DNA of 64,000 bases, taken from assembly GCA_027452265.1 (NCBI GenBank), contig DAIDGR010000025.1, forward strand, positions 34,683 through 98,682, read 5' to 3'. Of this stretch, positions 26,053 to 35,778 are shown piece after piece. This stretch comes from Caulobacteraceae bacterium. GTDB lineage: Bacteria > Pseudomonadota > Alphaproteobacteria > Caulobacterales > Caulobacteraceae. Each line of letters opens with the position of its first letter. Positions within the stretch are counted from its first letter, which is position 1. The translations under genes and the position numbers were made by a program. Below the pieces are notes generated by a model, which saw only the letters and a program-made list of their open reading frames with translations, had not been told where the DNA came from and did not search any database.

Positions 26053-27944
26053 GCGTCGCCCAGCCGCCTTTCGACGGAGCGGGAAGCCCGCCGGCGACTC
26101 CGGCCTGGCGTGACTGGCGCGCGATCCTGGCCGCCATCGAAGGCGCCACCAGCCGGGGCCTTGCGCCTGGCGAGGTGCGCGAGGCCTCGCGCGTGCGCAT
26201 CTTCTTCGTCATGGCCCTGTTCGCGGCCGCCTTCGTCTATGCCGGGATCTTCGCGGCCAAGGCGGCGCTGCTGCCGGGCCTGGAGGGGCGCGGGGGCGCC
26301 GGCGCGCCCGCCGAGACGGTCCGCTCCGACCTGGTGGATCGCAACGGCCGGGTCCTCGCGGTCGATCTGATCCGCTACGGCCTCTATATCCGCCCACAGG
26401 AGGTCTATGACCGGGCCGCGACGCTCGATGCGGTGGCGCGGATATTGCCCGGCGTGCCGCGCGCGCGTCTCGCCAATGTGCTCAGTCGCGACAAGGGCGA
26501 GTTCTACATCGCCGGCGACCTCAGCCCCGAGGTCCGCGACCAGCTGCACGACCTGGCTCTGCCGGGGCTCTATTTTCAGGACGAGGCGGGGCGGGCCTAT
26601 CCGCTCGGCGATACCGCGGCCCAGGTGATCGGGCTCGCCAGTCGCGATGGTCGGGGCCTTTCCGGCGCCGAGCGCGCCTTCGACGGCGCGATCCGCAAGA
26701 ACAATGGCCCCGTCGCCCTGTCGATCGACCTGCGGGTCCAGGCGGCGCTCCAGGACGAGGTCGACAAGGCCGCCGTCCATTTTGGCGTCAAGGACGCCGT
26801 GGGCATGGTGGTCAATGTCCGCACGGGCGAGATCCTGGCCATGACCAGCTGGCCGACCTTCGACCCCAACCATCCCGAGCGCACCCCGCCCGAGAACATG
26901 GTCAATCACGCCGCCGCCACGGTTTATGAGCCGGGCTCGGTGTTCAAGGTCTTCACCCTGGCCGAAGGGCTCGACACCGGAGCGGTGAATATCCGCACCG
27001 TGTTCGACGTCTGCTCGCCCCTGGTCCTGCCGGGCCAGATCATTCACGACTATGACAAGGGCGACTGCGCCCTGCCGCTTTGGGAGGTGTTCACCCACTC
27101 CTCGAACATCGGCGCGGCGAAGATGGCGATCCGCGTGGGCGGCGAGGCGGAGGACCGCTACTTCCATGCCTTTGGCCTGTTCAACAAGGCTCCGAGCGAA
27201 CTTGTGGAGTCGGCCCGGCCCCTGACGGTCAGCCGGATGAGCATCAACAGCGTCGCCACCATGGCGTTCGGCCAGTCGATCTCGGTCAGCCCCCTGGCCC
27301 TGGCGACCGGCATGAGCGCCATCCTCAATGGCGGCATCTACCGGCCCCTGACCCTGCGCAAGCTCGGCCCGGGCGAGGCCCCGGCGCCTGGCCGGCGGGT
27401 GATCCAGGAGTCGACCTCGCGGGTCATGCTTGGCCTGATGCGCCTGAACGGCACCAACGGCACGGGTCGGTTCGCCGACGACCTCGCGCCGGGCTACATG
27501 GTCGGCGGCAAGACCGGCACGGCCACAAAGCTGGTCAACGGCCATTATGATCTGGGCAAGAAGAATCTCGCCTCCTTCGCCGCGGTGTTCCCCACCGACG
27601 GCGGATTCGACCAGGACCGCTATTTCGTGCTGGTGATGATGGACGAGCCCAAGGCGCTGCCGGAGACGGGCGGATTTACCACCGGCGGGGCGGTCTCCGC
27701 GCCGATCGCCGGGCGCATCGTCGAGCGCATCGCGCCGTTCCTTGGCCAGGTGCGACGCACCAATGTCTGGGACGAGCCGCCCAAGGGCCGCAACAAGGAC
27801 ATCGTCGACGCCCAGGTCCTTGACCACATCCAAAACGTGTCGGGTCCGTCCGGACCGCCGATCAATCCGGTCATCGCGCCGATCTCAACCCAGGCGTCCG
27901 CGACGCGCGCGAGCGCCAAGGGCGCCGGAGGGCGCGCGCGATGA
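26049..27944 (+). CDS. ftsI: Septal peptidoglycan transpeptidase (penicillin-binding protein 3)
   Basis: 631 residues. A cytoplasmic tail of about 55 residues precedes a single membrane helix. The pedestal domain includes RSDLVDRNGRVLAVDL. The class-B transpeptidase has active-site motif EPGSVFKVFTL (SxxK), SSN in THSSNIGAAK and KTG in VGGKTGTATK, all intact. It cross-links septal peptidoglycan with FtsW. It overlaps ftsL and murE by 4 bases. The C-terminal tail after about residue 575 is extended and Ala/Arg-rich. Confidence 0.96.
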   Translation: MSVAQPPFDGAGSPPATPAWRDWRAILAAIEGATSRGLAPGEVREASRVRIFFVMALFAAAFVYAGIFAAKAALLPGLEGRGGAGAPAETVRSDLVDRNGRVLAVDLIRYGLYIRPQEVYDRAATLDAVARILPGVPRARLANVLSRDKGEFYIAGDLSPEVRDQLHDLALPGLYFQDEAGRAYPLGDTAAQVIGLASRDGRGLSGAERAFDGAIRKNNGPVALSIDLRVQAALQDEVDKAAVHFGVKDAVGMVVNVRTGEILAMTSWPTFDPNHPERTPPENMVNHAAATVYEPGSVFKVFTLAEGLDTGAVNIRTVFDVCSPLVLPGQIIHDYDKGDCALPLWEVFTHSSNIGAAKMAIRVGGEAEDRYFHAFGLFNKAPSELVESARPLTVSRMSINSVATMAFGQSISVSPLALATGMSAILNGGIYRPLTLRKLGPGEAPAPGRRVIQESTSRVMLGLMRLNGTNGTGRFADDLAPGYMVGGKTGTATKLVNGHYDLGKKNLASFAAVFPTDGGFDQDRYFVLVMMDEPKALPETGGFTTGGAVSAPIAGRIVERIAPFLGQVRRTNVWDEPPKGRNKDIVDAQVLDHIQNVSGPSGPPINPVIAPISTQASATRASAKGAGGRAR

Positions 27945-29401
27945 AGCCGCGTCTCTCCGCCCTGCTGCAGCGCGATCTTGAGGTCGATCCGGTGATCCGG
28001 GGGGTCACGGCCGACAGTCGCCAGGTGCGGCAAGGCTATCTCTTCGCCGCCCTTCCCGGCGGACAGGCGGACGGCAAGGCCTATGTCGGCGCCGCCCTGG
28101 CCCAGGGCGCCGCCGCGGTTCTTGCGGCTGACGACCTGCCAGGTCTCTCCGCGCCGGTGGTGCAGGTGCATGATCCCAGGCGCGCCTACGCCCTGGCCGC
28201 CGCCGCCTTCTGGAACCGCCAGCCCGAAACCTGCGTCGCGGTCACCGGAACCAACGGCAAGACCTCCGTGGCCGGGTTCTGCCGCCAGATCTTTGCCGCT
28301 CTCGGCCGCGCCTCGGCCAGCATGGGCACGCTGGGCGTGCGTGCGGGCGAGGTGCAGTTGACCCCGCCAGGCCTGACCACGCCCGACGCCGGCGACGTGG
28401 CGCGCCTGTTGTGTGAGCTGGCTACGGGGGGGGTGACCCATCTGGCGCTGGAGGCCAGCTCGCACGGCCTCGACCAGCGGCGGCTGGACGGCGTTCGCCT
28501 CACCGCCGGGGCGTTTCTCAACCTGACCCAGGATCACCTGGACTATCATGGCGACATGGCCCGCTATCGCGCGGCCAAGCTGCGCCTGTTCGACACCCTT
28601 CTTCCGCGCGGCGCCACGGCCGTCCTGAACGCCGATTCCGACGCCTATCCCGCCTTCGCCGCCACAGCGGTCAGTCAGGGACTTACCGTGCTCTCCGTCG
28701 GCGCCGCAGGGCAGTCGATCCGAGTTCTGGCGCGCGAGGCGGACCTGTCGGGCCAGCGCCTCGCGGTGCGCGCCTTTGGCCGCCGCTACGATGTCGACCT
28801 GCCCCTGGCGGGCGCATTCCAGGCCTCAAACGCCCTGGTCGCGGCCGGTCTTTGCATCGCCGCGGGGGAAGCGCCGGAGGCGGTGTTCGCCGCGCTCGCC
28901 AATCTTGAGGGCGCCCCGGGCCGGTTGCAGCGGGTCGGCGCTTCGGCCAAGGGCGCCGTGGCCTATGTCGACTACGCCCATACGCCCGACGGCCTGGAGA
29001 CGGTGCTCAAGGCGCTGCGCGGTCACGCGCGGGGCCGGCTGGTGCTGGTCTTCGGGGCCGGCGGCGATCGCGATCGGACCAAGCGGCCTCTGATGGGCGC
29101 CGCGGCGGCCAGCCTGGCGGATCTGGCCTTTGTCACTGACGACAATCCGCGCACCGAGGACCCCGCGGCGATCCGGGCCGAGGTTCTGGCGGGGGGCGCG
29201 GGCCTGATCGAGGCGCCCGGCCGGGCGGCGGCGATCCGCATGGCCGCTGAGCGACTCGAGGCGGGGGACATCCTCGTGGTGGCCGGCAAGGGCCATGAGC
29301 AGGGCCAGACCGTTGGCCGCGAGACCCTGCCCTTCGACGACGTGGCCGAGACCCGCCGGGCGCTGGGTCTCGAGCCGGATCTGGAGTCTGGCCATGGCTG
29401 A
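27941..29401 (+). CDS. murE: UDP-MurNAc-tripeptide synthetase
   Basis: 486 residues of the Mur ligase family. The ATP-binding P-loop is VTGTNGKTSVAGF and the C-terminal motif is DDNPRTEDP. DNPR is the signature of enzymes that add meso-diaminopimelate rather than lysine, as expected for a Gram-negative bacterium. It adds the third residue of the stem peptide in the cytoplasm. It overlaps ftsI by 4 bases and murF by 8. Confidence 0.96.
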   Translation: MKPRLSALLQRDLEVDPVIRGVTADSRQVRQGYLFAALPGGQADGKAYVGAALAQGAAAVLAADDLPGLSAPVVQVHDPRRAYALAAAAFWNRQPETCVAVTGTNGKTSVAGFCRQIFAALGRASASMGTLGVRAGEVQLTPPGLTTPDAGDVARLLCELATGGVTHLALEASSHGLDQRRLDGVRLTAGAFLNLTQDHLDYHGDMARYRAAKLRLFDTLLPRGATAVLNADSDAYPAFAATAVSQGLTVLSVGAAGQSIRVLAREADLSGQRLAVRAFGRRYDVDLPLAGAFQASNALVAAGLCIAAGEAPEAVFAALANLEGAPGRLQRVGASAKGAVAYVDYAHTPDGLETVLKALRGHARGRLVLVFGAGGDRDRTKRPLMGAAAASLADLAFVTDDNPRTEDPAAIRAEVLAGGAGLIEAPGRAAAIRMAAERLEAGDILVVAGKGHEQGQTVGRETLPFDDVAETRRALGLEPDLESGHG

Positions 29402-30839
29402 CGACGCCGGAGCCGCGCCGCTCTGGACCGGTCACGCCATCGCCCAGGCCGTCGGCGGCATCCTGGCGGAAGAGGACTTCGACGCCACGGGCGTGGCGAT
29501 CGACAGCCGCGAGGTCGCCCCCGGCGATCTCTTCGTGGCCCTGTCCGCCACGCGCGATGGACATATGTTCGTTCCCGCCGCCCAGGCGGCGGGCGCGGCC
29601 GGGGCCCTGGTCTCCCGGCGCGTGGAAGGTCCTCATGTCCGGGTCGAGGGCGATGTCCTTCTGGCCCTTCAGGCCCTGGCCGTGGCCGCGCGAGACCGGG
29701 CGGGCAAGGCGCGCCGGGGCGTCGTCACCGGTTCGGTGGGCAAGACCAGCGTCACCCAGGCCGTCCTGTCGGGCCTGCGGCTCGCGGGGGGCGGACACGG
29801 GCCGGAGCGTTCGTTCAACAACCATATCGGCGTGCCCCTGACCCTCGCCCGTATGCCGGGGTCGACCCGTCGGGCCGTGTTCGAACTGGGCATGAACCAC
29901 GCCGGCGAGATCGCACCCCTGTCGCGCCTGGTTCAGCCCCACGCGGCCCTGATCACAACGGTGGAGGCGGTGCACATCGAGGCCTTCGCCGACGGCGAGG
30001 CGGGCGTGGCGCGGGCCAAGGCGGAGATCTTTGCGGGTCTGCGGCCCGGCGGGGTGGCGATCCTGAATGCCGACAACCGCTGGTTTCCCTTCCTTCAGGC
30101 CGAGGCTGAGGCCGTTGGGGCGGAGATTCGGGCCTTTGGGCAGGCGGACGGGATCGCCGGCGGGGCCGTCGGAGACCTGGGCGCGCGCCTGATCGGGTTC
30201 ACGCCACAAGCCGAGAGCGCCTTTGTCGAGGCCGAAATCGAAGGCCATCGCCGCCGGTATCCTCTGCGTCAGACCGCGCCACACTGGGGCCCGATGAGCC
30301 TTGCGGCGCTCCTGATGCTGAGGGCCCTGGAGGTTGACCTCGAAATCGCCCTGGCGGCCCTTTCCGCCATTGCGCCTCTGGATGGGCGCGGCGCGGAAAC
30401 CGAGGTCCATCTGAAGGACGGGTCCTTCACCCTGATCGACGACAGCTACAACGCCAGCCCCGTTTCCGTCGCGGCCGCGCTGCGGGCCCTGGGCCAACGC
30501 GCGCCGGGCGCGCGCCGGATCGCTGTCCTGACCGACATGCTGGAGTTGGGGCCGGACGGAGCCGATCGCCACGCCGACCTCGCCGCCGTGGCCGCCGAGG
30601 CCGGGGTTGACCTCGTCTTCACCGCCGGTCCGCTCATGCGGCGCCTGGATCAGGCCCTGGAGGCCTCTCGTCGCGGCGCCTGGACGGCGGAGGCCAAGGA
30701 CATGACGCCGATCCTCGCGGAGGTTCTGCAGCCTGGCGATGTGGTTCTGGTCAAGGGCTCCAAGGCCTCGCACGCCTCGGATATCGCCATGGCGCTGAAG
30801 GCAGGACGCGCCGGCGTCGAAGGCGGGGGAGGCGGCTGA
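29394..30839 (+). CDS. murF: UDP-MurNAc-pentapeptide synthetase
   Basis: 481 residues. P-loop [15 protein letters not shown], the Mur-ligase [11 protein letters not shown] segment and [10 protein letters not shown] are present. It adds D-Ala-D-Ala to the UDP-MurNAc tripeptide. ATG 29394 lies 8 bases inside the end of murE. The stop TGA shares a base with the mraY start. The order murE-murF-mraY is canonical for the dcw cluster. Confidence 0.95.
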   Translation: MADDAGAAPLWTGHAIAQAVGGILAEEDFDATGVAIDSREVAPGDLFVALSATRDGHMFVPAAQAAGAAGALVSRRVEGPHVRVEGDVLLALQALAVAARDRAGKARRGVVTGSVGKTSVTQAVLSGLRLAGGGHGPERSFNNHIGVPLTLARMPGSTRRAVFELGMNHAGEIAPLSRLVQPHAALITTVEAVHIEAFADGEAGVARAKAEIFAGLRPGGVAILNADNRWFPFLQAEAEAVGAEIRAFGQADGIAGGAVGDLGARLIGFTPQAESAFVEAEIEGHRRRYPLRQTAPHWGPMSLAALLMLRALEVDLEIALAALSAIAPLDGRGAETEVHLKDGSFTLIDDSYNASPVSVAAALRALGQRAPGARRIAVLTDMLELGPDGADRHADLAAVAAEAGVDLVFTAGPLMRRLDQALEASRRGAWTAEAKDMTPILAEVLQPGDVVLVKGSKASHASDIAMALKAGRAGVEGGGGG

Positions 30840-31954
30840 TGCTCTATCTGCTCTACCAGCACCTGGCGGCGCACGGTCACCACTATATCGGCGTCCTCAA
30901 TCTGCTGCGGTATCTGACCTTCCGCGGCGTCATGGCCGTGGCCACGTCGCAGTTGGTTGTGGTGGCCATGGGCTCGCGCTTCATCCGCTGGATGCGGGCG
31001 CGGCAGGGCAAGGGCCAGCCGATCCGGGCCGAGGGCATCCAGCGCCACATCACCGAAAAGGCCGGGACGCCGACCATGGGCGGGCTGATGTTCCTGGCCG
31101 GCATCACCGTCGCCACCCTTCTCTGGGCGGATCTCGAGAACGTCTATGTTTGGGCCATCCTGTTTGTGACCCTGGCCTTTGGCGGGCTGGGCTTTCTCGA
31201 CGACTACGCCAAGGTGACCAAGCAGACCACGGCCGGCCTGTCGGGGCGCCTGCGTCTGGTGGTGGAGACCCTGGTCGGGCTGATCGCGGTGTTCGTCATG
31301 GTGTGGTTCGCGCCGCACTCGCCTGAGGGCGCCAACCTCTCGACCTCGGTGGCTTTTCCGGTGCTCAAGCACGCCCTGCTAGATCTGGGCTGGTTCTACC
31401 TCGCCTTTGGCGCCTTCGTCATTGTCGGCGCATCCAATGCGGTGAACTTCACCGATGGCCTGGATGGCCTCGCCACGGTGCCAGTGATGATCGCGGCCTC
31501 CACCTTCGGCCTGATCGCATACATGGTCGGCAATTTCCGTTTCGCCGATTATCTGGAGCTCCACTTCGTCCCCGGCGCGGGCGAGGTGGCCATTCTGTGC
31601 TCGGCCATTGTCGGCTCGGGCATGGGATTTCTCTGGTACAACGCGCCCCCGGCGCGGATCTTCATGGGCGATAGCGGGGCCCTGTCCCTGGGCGCGGCCC
31701 TGGGGGCGATCGCCGTGGCCACCAAGCACGAGATCGTCCTGGCCATTGTCGGCGGCTTGTTCGTGGTCGAGACCGTGTCGGTGATCATCCAGGTCCTGTG
31801 GTTCAAGCGGACCGGCAAGCGGGTGTTTCTGATGGCCCCGATTCACCACCACTTCGAGCGGCTGGGCTGGTCGGAGTCCACGGTGGTGATCCGGTTCTGG
31901 ATTGTCGCCATCATGCTGGCCCTGCTGGGGCTCTCCACGCTCAAGCTGAGGTGA
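30839..31954 (+). CDS. mraY: Phospho-MurNAc-pentapeptide transferase (lipid I synthase)
   Basis: 371 residues with about 10 membrane helices. Catalytic and signature motifs are [38 protein letters not shown] and [12 protein letters not shown], all intact. It attaches the muropeptide to undecaprenyl phosphate at the inner face of the membrane. The start overlaps the murF stop by one base (TGATG). Confidence 0.97.
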   Translation: MLYLLYQHLAAHGHHYIGVLNLLRYLTFRGVMAVATSQLVVVAMGSRFIRWMRARQGKGQPIRAEGIQRHITEKAGTPTMGGLMFLAGITVATLLWADLENVYVWAILFVTLAFGGLGFLDDYAKVTKQTTAGLSGRLRLVVETLVGLIAVFVMVWFAPHSPEGANLSTSVAFPVLKHALLDLGWFYLAFGAFVIVGASNAVNFTDGLDGLATVPVMIAASTFGLIAYMVGNFRFADYLELHFVPGAGEVAILCSAIVGSGMGFLWYNAPPARIFMGDSGALSLGAALGAIAVATKHEIVLAIVGGLFVVETVSVIIQVLWFKRTGKRVFLMAPIHHHFERLGWSESTVVIRFWIVAIMLALLGLSTLKLR

Positions 31955-31970
31955 GGGGGACGGCGCGATC

Positions 31971-33401
31971 ATGATTCCCGTCGCCGCCTTTGCCGACCGC
32001 GAGGTCCTCGTCTTTGGCCTGGCCCGCTCGGGCCTGGCCTCGGCGCGGGCGCTGAGGGCGGGGCAGGCGCGGGTGCTGGCCTGGGACCAGAGCCCAGCCG
32101 CGCGCGAGGCGGCGGCCGCCGAGGGGTTCGATCTCGTCGACCCGCAAGGGCTCGACTTTTCGCGTCTCGCCGCCGTCGTGCTGTCGCCGGGCGTGCCCCT
32201 GACCCACCCCGCGCCCCATCCCGTGGTGGTCCAGGCCCGTGAGGCCGGGGTCGAGGTCATCGGCGATATCGAGCTCTTCGCCCGGGCGGTGGCCGAGGCG
32301 CCCGAGCACAAGCGCCCGACGGTGGTGGCGATCACCGGCACCAATGGCAAGTCTACCACCACCGCCCTGATCGCCCATGTCCTGGCCGAGGCTGGCCGCG
32401 ATGTGCGCATCGGGGGAAATATCGGTTGGGGCGTGCTCGGCCTTGCCCCCATGCATGGCGGGGCCGTCTACGTTCTGGAGCTTTCCTCTTACCAGCTCGA
32501 CCTGACCTCGAGCCTGCACGCCAAGGTCGCCGTGCTCCTCAACATCAGCCCCGACCATCTGGATCGCCATGGCGGCATGGAAGGTTATGCCGCCGCCAAG
32601 CGCCGAATCCTGCTCAATCAGACTCATGGCGATACCGCCGTGATCGGGGTCGACGACGTGTGGGGCGAGCGAATCTGCACCGAAATCACCGCCGCCAACC
32701 GGCGCACCATCTGGCCGATCAGCGCCCGCAAGGCGCTCAGCCGCGGCGTCTACGGGCTTGAGGGCCGACTTTATGACGCGGCCACCACCGACCGGGTCAG
32801 CGAAGTCGCCGACCTCGCCGGCGCCCGCTCCCTTCCAGGCCGGCACAACACCCAGAACGCCGCCGCCGCCTATGCTGCGGCCCGGGCCGTGGGCCTCAGC
32901 CGCGAGGAGGCGGTCGCGGGCTTGATGAGTTTCCCAGGTCTTGCCCACCGCATGGAGACAGTGGGGTCACTGACCGGCGTGCGCTTCGTCAACGACTCCA
33001 AGGCGACCAATGTCGACGCCGCCCGTCAGGCCCTGGCCAGCTATCGGCGCATCCATTGGATCGCCGGCGGTCGGCCCAAGAGCGGCATCGGCGAGTTGGC
33101 GGACCTTTTTGGCGTCATCGCCAAGGCCTATCTGATCGGCGAGGCGGCGGCGGATTTTGCCGCGACCCTTGAGGGCGAGGTCCCTACGATGATCTGCGGC
33201 GAGCTCCAGACCGCCGTGCGCGCCGCCTATGCGGACGCTGCGCGAGACGTGAGAGCCGGCGCGGATGAGGCGATCGTGCTCTTCTCTCCCGCCTGCGCCT
33301 CCTTCGACCAGTTCACCGATTTCGAGGCGCGGGGCGAGGCGTTTCGCGCGGCCGTTCAGGCCCTGGCTGTCGAGGCCTCGCGGGAGGAGAGCGTGTCATG
33401 A
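31971..33401 (+). CDS. murD: UDP-MurNAc-L-alanine:D-glutamate ligase
   Basis: 476 residues, slightly longer than E. coli MurD. P-loop AITGTNGKSTTTALIAHVL, NISPDHLDRHGGMEGYAAAKRRI, and FVNDSKATNVDAARQAL are typical for MurD. It adds D-glutamate as second residue of the stem peptide. It lies 16 bases after mraY and overlaps ftsW by 4 bases. Confidence 0.95.
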   Translation: MIPVAAFADREVLVFGLARSGLASARALRAGQARVLAWDQSPAAREAAAAEGFDLVDPQGLDFSRLAAVVLSPGVPLTHPAPHPVVVQAREAGVEVIGDIELFARAVAEAPEHKRPTVVAITGTNGKSTTTALIAHVLAEAGRDVRIGGNIGWGVLGLAPMHGGAVYVLELSSYQLDLTSSLHAKVAVLLNISPDHLDRHGGMEGYAAAKRRILLNQTHGDTAVIGVDDVWGERICTEITAANRRTIWPISARKALSRGVYGLEGRLYDAATTDRVSEVADLAGARSLPGRHNTQNAAAAYAAARAVGLSREEAVAGLMSFPGLAHRMETVGSLTGVRFVNDSKATNVDAARQALASYRRIHWIAGGRPKSGIGELADLFGVIAKAYLIGEAAADFAATLEGEVPTMICGELQTAVRAAYADAARDVRAGADEAIVLFSPACASFDQFTDFEARGEAFRAAVQALAVEASREESVS

Positions 33402-34564
33402 GCCAGAGCCAGCACGCCTTTCAGCGCACGGACCGCTCGCGCCTGGGCCTCTGGTGGTGGACGACCGATCACTGGCTGCTGGGCGCCACGGCTGTCCTGG
33501 TGGTCCTGGGCGTCATCCTGCAGTTCGGCACCAGCCCGGCGGCGGCCGTGCGCCTGGGACTCTCCTCTCCGTTCCACTTCGCCGTGCGGCAATGCGTGTT
33601 CGCGTTCGGCGGCGTCGCCATCCTTCTGTTCGTGTCGCAGCTGGGACCGCGCGGGATCCGGCGGGTCGCGGTGGGCGTCTATCTCGTGTCCATGGCGGCC
33701 ATGCTGACCCTTCCCTTCGTCGGACATGTGGCCAAGGGGGCCGGGCGCTGGGTCGATATCGCCGGATTCACCTTGCAGCCGTCCGAGTTCATGAAGCCGG
33801 CCCTGATCGTGCTGGTGGCCTGGATGTTCTCCGAGGGGCGCAAGGGCGAGGTGCCCGGCACCACCATCGCCTTCATCCTCTATCTCGCGGCCGTGGCCCT
33901 GCTGCTGGTCGAGCCAGATGTGGGGCAGACGATCCTGATCACGGCGGCCTTTGGCGCGGCCTTCTGGGTCGCGGGTGTTCCCACCACCTGGATCCTCGCC
34001 CTGGGCGGCGTCTCGGCCGCGGGGCTGACCGGGGTCTATTTTGCCTTTCCACACGTCTCCAGCCGCGTGCACACCTTCCTGCACCAGGACAAGTCCAGCG
34101 GTCCCACCCAGGTCCATGCGGCCGCCGAGGCCATCGCCGCCGGGGGCCTCTTTGGCAAGGGACCTGGCGAAGGCGTGATGAAGCTGGAAATCCCGGACAT
34201 GCACACCGACTTCGCCTACAGCGCCGCGGCCGAGGAATACGGCCTCTGGTTCTCCCTGTTCCTGATCAGCCTGTTCGCGGTCCTGGTGATCCGGGGCCTC
34301 TACAAGGCCATGCGCCTCGCCGATCCGTTCGAGCAGATCGCCGCCGCCGGCCTGTTCGTCCTGGTGGGGTTGCAGGCGTTCATCAATGTCGCGGTGAACC
34401 TCGCCCTGATCCCCACCAAGGGCATGACCCTGCCGTTCATCTCCTATGGCGGATCGTCCATGCTGGGGATGGGACTGACGCTGGGCATGGCGCTCGCCCT
34501 GACCCGCAGACGCCCGGGCGCCTACGCCTCCGAACCCCTCGCCCGGGCCGGGGACTTCGCCTGA
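33398..34564 (+). CDS. ftsW: Septal peptidoglycan polymerase FtsW (SEDS family)
   Basis: 388 residues with about 10 membrane helices. SEDS-family segments are GAGRWVDIAGFTLQPSEFMK, VEPDVGQTILI and ALIPTKGMTLPFISYGGSS. It polymerises lipid II at the septum as partner of FtsI. It overlaps murD by 4 bases; murG starts 10 bases after its stop. Confidence 0.96.
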   Translation: MSQSQHAFQRTDRSRLGLWWWTTDHWLLGATAVLVVLGVILQFGTSPAAAVRLGLSSPFHFAVRQCVFAFGGVAILLFVSQLGPRGIRRVAVGVYLVSMAAMLTLPFVGHVAKGAGRWVDIAGFTLQPSEFMKPALIVLVAWMFSEGRKGEVPGTTIAFILYLAAVALLLVEPDVGQTILITAAFGAAFWVAGVPTTWILALGGVSAAGLTGVYFAFPHVSSRVHTFLHQDKSSGPTQVHAAAEAIAAGGLFGKGPGEGVMKLEIPDMHTDFAYSAAAEEYGLWFSLFLISLFAVLVIRGLYKAMRLADPFEQIAAAGLFVLVGLQAFINVAVNLALIPTKGMTLPFISYGGSSMLGMGLTLGMALALTRRRPGAYASEPLARAGDFA

Positions 34565-34574
34565 GCGTGCCGAC

Positions 34575-35654
34575 GTGAAGACCATCGTCCTCGCCGCCGG
34601 AGGCACCGGCGGGCACCTGTTTCCGGCCCAGGCCCTGGCCTCCGCCTTGCGGGCGCGGGGCTGGCGCGTGGTTCTCGCCACCGACGCCCGGGCGGCGGCG
34701 CACGCCACCGATTTTCCCGCCGAGCAGGTCGTCGCCCTGCCGGCGGCGACGGTTCGCGGACGCAATCCGGTCGCGCTCGTGCGCGCGGCTCTGACGGTGC
34801 TCGCTGGCGTGCGCGCCGGACGCCGGCTCCTGGATGAGACCCGACCGGACCTGGTGGTGGGCTTTGGCGGCTATCCGTCTCTGCCGGCCCTTCTCGCGGC
34901 CTTGACCCAGGGCCGCAGGACCCTGATCCACGAGCAGAATGCGGTGATGGGCCGGGCCAACCGCTTTCTCGCGCCCTATGTCACCGCCCTGGCCTGCGGC
35001 TTCGAGGCCCTCGCCAAGGCGCCGCCGCGGATCGCCGCGACCCGGACGGTCACCGGCAATCCTGTGCGACCGGACATCGCCGCTCTGGCGGGCAAGGGCT
35101 ATGCGGCGCCGACGGACCGGATCCACGTCCTGGTCACGGGCGGCAGCCAGGGCGCGCGCCTGCTCTCGGACCGGGTCCCGGAGGCGCTGGCGGCCCTCCC
35201 CGAACCCCTGCGCGGTCGCCTGCGCGTGGCGCAGCAGGCGAGACCAGAGCGCCTGGAGGCCGCACGTGCGACCTACGCCCGGGCCGGGATCGAGGCTGAT
35301 GCGGCGCCCTTCTTCGGCGACATGGCGCAAAGGCTGGCCTGGGCGCATCTGGTGATCGGCCGCGCCGGCGCCTCGACCGTCACCGAACTGAGCGTGGCCG
35401 GACGGCCTAGCCTGCTGGTTCCCTTGGGCGCGGCCCTGGACGACGATCAGGGCCAGAATGCCCGCCTGTTGGCCGAGGCCGGCGCGGCCGTGGTCCTGCG
35501 GGAGGGCGAGTTGGACGCCCTGGAGGCGACGCTTGAAGCTCTGCTGGGCGATCCCGCCCGGCTGGCGGCCATGGCCGCCGGGGCGGCGGCGCGGGCCAAG
35601 CCCGATGCGGCGGAGCGTCTGGCCGACCTCGCCGAGCGCCTCGCCCAGGGCTGA
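34575..35654 (+). CDS. murG: UDP-GlcNAc:undecaprenyl-PP-MurNAc-pentapeptide transferase
   Basis: 359 residues of the GT-B fold. The N-terminal glycine loop AAGGTGGHLFPAQALA, GFGGYPSLPALLAA and HEQNAVMGRANR, and the C-terminal GGSQGAR and GRAGASTVTELSVAGRPSLLVP, are all MurG signatures. It makes lipid II at the inner face of the membrane. It starts at GTG 34575. It is the last dcw gene here: murC and the downstream genes are absent, and the next gene is convergent. Confidence 0.95.
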   Translation: MKTIVLAAGGTGGHLFPAQALASALRARGWRVVLATDARAAAHATDFPAEQVVALPAATVRGRNPVALVRAALTVLAGVRAGRRLLDETRPDLVVGFGGYPSLPALLAALTQGRRTLIHEQNAVMGRANRFLAPYVTALACGFEALAKAPPRIAATRTVTGNPVRPDIAALAGKGYAAPTDRIHVLVTGGSQGARLLSDRVPEALAALPEPLRGRLRVAQQARPERLEAARATYARAGIEADAAPFFGDMAQRLAWAHLVIGRAGASTVTELSVAGRPSLLVPLGAALDDDQGQNARLLAEAGAAVVLREGELDALEATLEALLGDPARLAAMAAGAAARAKPDAAERLADLAERLAQG

Positions 35655-35778
35655 GCGAGTGGACGCGCTGAGGGCAAGCTCCGACCGGATCGCGGCCGTC
35701 TGAAGGGGACGCGTCGCCCGGGACTTGGACGTTGACGCGCCGCCGGCTTGTCCGGACCCTTCTCGGCCGGCCGGCGCC

